Source of the DNA: Methylobacterium jeotgali
Lineage (GTDB): Bacteria; Pseudomonadota; Alphaproteobacteria; Rhizobiales; Beijerinckiaceae
DNA: 64,000 nt
Assembly: GCF_022179345.1 (NCBI RefSeq)
Contig: NZ_BPQR01000011.1
Span: 45,472-109,471, forward strand
Direction of reading: 5' to 3'
This document shows positions 63,501 to 64,000 of the stretch, in pieces. The notes below the pieces were generated by a model. It was not told the origin of the DNA, searched no databases, and was given only the letters and a program-made list of their open reading frames with translations. The translations under genes were made by a program, and so were the position numbers. Positions within the stretch are counted from its first letter, which is position 1. Each line of letters begins with the position of its first letter.

Positions 63501-63834
63501 CGCGCGGCGACTGATCGCGGGCCGCCTGACCAATCCCCGCTGGATCGCCGCGCAGCTCCGCCACGGCTATCGCGGCGCGCAGGAACTGGCCCAGGGCGTC
63601 GACGCGCTCTTCGTGCTCGCGGCCGCCAGCGACGCGGTCGGCAGCGCGGAGATCGACCGGCTCTACGCCGCCACCGTGAGCGACCCGGACGTCTTCGAGC
63701 CCTTGAGCGCGGCGAATCCGGCGGCCGCCCGCGCCATCCTCGACCGCTTCGAGGGGGCCCGCCGCCGCGGCCTCTGGCAGAGCCGCCGCAACGCCATGCC
63801 GCCGGAGGCGCTTCTGCCGGAGAACGCGGCATGA
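60559..63834 (+). CDS. cobN: Cobaltochelatase subunit CobN
   Basis: Large subunit of the ATP-dependent aerobic cobaltochelatase that inserts cobalt into hydrogenobyrinic a,c-diamide, with CobS and CobT (not in the window). The 1091-residue protein has the Mg-chelatase-H/CobN features GGLDYWRYG early, then LTPTHAYLAFHLGLRQRFDALVQLGTHGTTEWLPGKAVALS and DATDMW-like DLWASPTLRTGGEDVAHALALMGVRP. It is shorter than the ~1270 residues of the best-known CobN, but contiguous. The cobG ATG overlaps its stop by four bases. Confidence 0.96.
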   Translation: MHLIRIDTVSLDEGEAAVDLGQAPGEVVFLSFTDSDLAGLARAYAAEEPRFSLRLAKLARLRHPLSVDLYVDGVIAKARLVVIRCLGGLDYWRYGIERASEVARANGIGLVLLPGDDRPDRRLDSYATRPELAPVLDGYFRAGGEANLRRMLGRLGLELGHRGQAEPPQAMPRAFPWTPDGVAVPEDSARALVLAYRSAVLGGDTAPVQALCEALAARGLAPQVLAVSSLKDPEAVAVLAQALDARRPDIILAATAFSARDDAGFVLDRAGCPVLQAFTLGSARAAWEGSARGMNAADLAMQVALPEFDGRLSGFPISFKEEAPEIEGFSERRAVPYPEGIAALAERAAAWVRLARLPRGERRLAIVLSDYPARGGRAGYAVGLDTPASAAAILSDIAEAGYTIEGIPEPVALMRVLTEGEQGFRVGLAAYETWLATLPEASRDEVSAAWGAPEADPHCRDGAFRFRALECGGGATLFLQPDRGRSLERKDSYHDPDLTPTHAYLAFHLGLRQRFDALVQLGTHGTTEWLPGKAVALSLDCWPARAVGTLPVVYPFIVDDPGEAAPLKRRLGGVALGHLTPETATAALDAEGARLRELVEEYSAASVLDPRRAGLIARAILDEAETAGLLDAAGIAPGTAMADALTALDAHLCDLGETSFRDGLHVFGRAAQEADTARQACAEAERDGLIAALDGRFVPPGPAGSPSRGRRDVMPTGRNLATLDPRSLPTRAASLLGERAAEAVVARYLQDEGSYPARILMDLWASPTLRTGGEDVAHALALMGVRPTWDHATTRVTGFEVLPPALLGRPRIDVTVRVSGAFRDTFPETLSLLDRAARAVAAREEEDEDNPLAAARRRGEAPARVYGAAPGRYGAGTAGVALDGAWEARDDLGRAYLAATSHAYGDAEEAAPDAFAGRVASADAYVHAFDVAERDLLDGDAAVDAMGGFAAAAALTGGATPLYSLDTGNPERPKVRTAAEDARRLIAGRLTNPRWIAAQLRHGYRGAQELAQGVDALFVLAAASDAVGSAEIDRLYAATVSDPDVFEPLSAANPAAARAILDRFEGARRRGLWQSRRNAMPPEALLPENAA

Positions 63835-64000
63835 GCGCCTTGCCCCGCCGCGTCGCGCCACAGGCGCCGGCCCGCCGCGGCTGGTGCCCGAGCCTGATGC
63901 GGCCGATGCCGAGCGGCGACGGGCTCCTCGCCCGCGTCCACCCGCGCCTCGGCATCCTTTCGGCCGCACAGCTACGAGCGCTCGCCGAGGCCGCCCGCCG
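63831..64000 (+). CDS. cobG: Precorrin-3B synthase CobG, 3'-truncated by window
   Basis: The first 56 codons of an Fe-S oxygenase that makes precorrin-3B in the aerobic cobalamin route. ARRGWCPSLMRPMPSGDGLLARVHPRLG is the typical CobG N-terminus. The ATG overlaps the cobN stop by four bases (ATGA). The rest of the gene and likely the cobHIJKLM genes are beyond the window. Confidence 0.82.
   Translation, partial: MSALPRRVAPQAPARRGWCPSLMRPMPSGDGLLARVHPRLGILSAAQLRALAEAAR

Noticed and set aside
62014..63969. 651-codon minus-strand frame over cobN
   Set aside because: Shadow of cobN; Gly/Arg/Val-rich without domains.

Overview
The window looks like chromosome of a high-GC alphaproteobacterium of the Hyphomicrobiales, most likely a Methylobacterium relative. 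This is inferred from the ChvG/ChvI - short HPr kinase - EIIA(Man) - HPr block, the DUF4167 and DUF2336 proteins, the PQQ-linked SoxYZ-like carrier cluster, malonyl-CoA genes and the aerobic cobalamin pathway. I saw no rRNA, tRNA, CRISPR array, insertion sequence or prophage. Genes are densely packed on both strands with many 1-11 base overlaps. The strongest non-coding signal is a cobalamin riboswitch near 57.07-57.24 kb.

Layout. 0-4 kb: 3' part of ptsP (EI-Ntr), then prfA and prmC. 4-8.4 kb: a DUF4167 protein with a good terminator, a DUF2336 protein with a downstream unknown gene, a 54-residue YqaE/Pmp3 membrane protein and panB. 8.5-11.6 kb: a periplasmic quinoprotein-associated module (CRPECW rhodanese-like protein, SoxYZ-like carrier, metallo-beta-lactamase-fold hydrolase) divergent from a TetR regulator. 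11.6-13.4 kb: queE-queD-queC for preQ0. 13.7-16.3 kb: a D,D-carboxypeptidase and a COG0523 GTPase. 16.7-20.7 kb: HPr, EIIA(Man), short HPr kinase and ChvG/ChvI, a regulatory PTS wired to an envelope-stress two-component system. 21-23.7 kb: a HugZ-like protein and lepA.

23.7-40.7 kb is an exopolysaccharide locus: an eight-gene overlapping minus-strand operon (glycosyltransferases, methyltransferases, GNAT-like protein, two polysaccharide deacetylases), a polyprenyl glycosylphosphotransferase, a GT2 plus FkbM methyltransferase pair, a secreted protein of unknown function, a Wzy-like polymerase, a Wzz/GumC-like chain-length protein and a Wzx-like flippase. Several members resemble XrtA/PEP-CTERM-associated families, but no exosortase lies in the window.

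40.8-51.9 kb is mixed metabolism: dctA, a degenerate CYTH-like protein, a DapA-family aldolase, msrB, a YihY protein, matB, a DmeF-type metal exporter and malonyl-CoA decarboxylase (likely one operon), a small unknown protein and an MFS exporter. 51.9-64 kb is a cobalamin region: cobC, cbiB/cobD, a small periplasmic unknown, cobQ-cobO-cobP on the minus strand, and, behind the riboswitch on the plus strand, cbtB-cbtA-DUF1636-cobW-DUF4349-cobN-cobG, with cobG cut by the window end. CobN and CobG indicate the aerobic (late cobalt insertion) route; CbtAB, DUF1636 and CobW point to cobalt uptake and handling.
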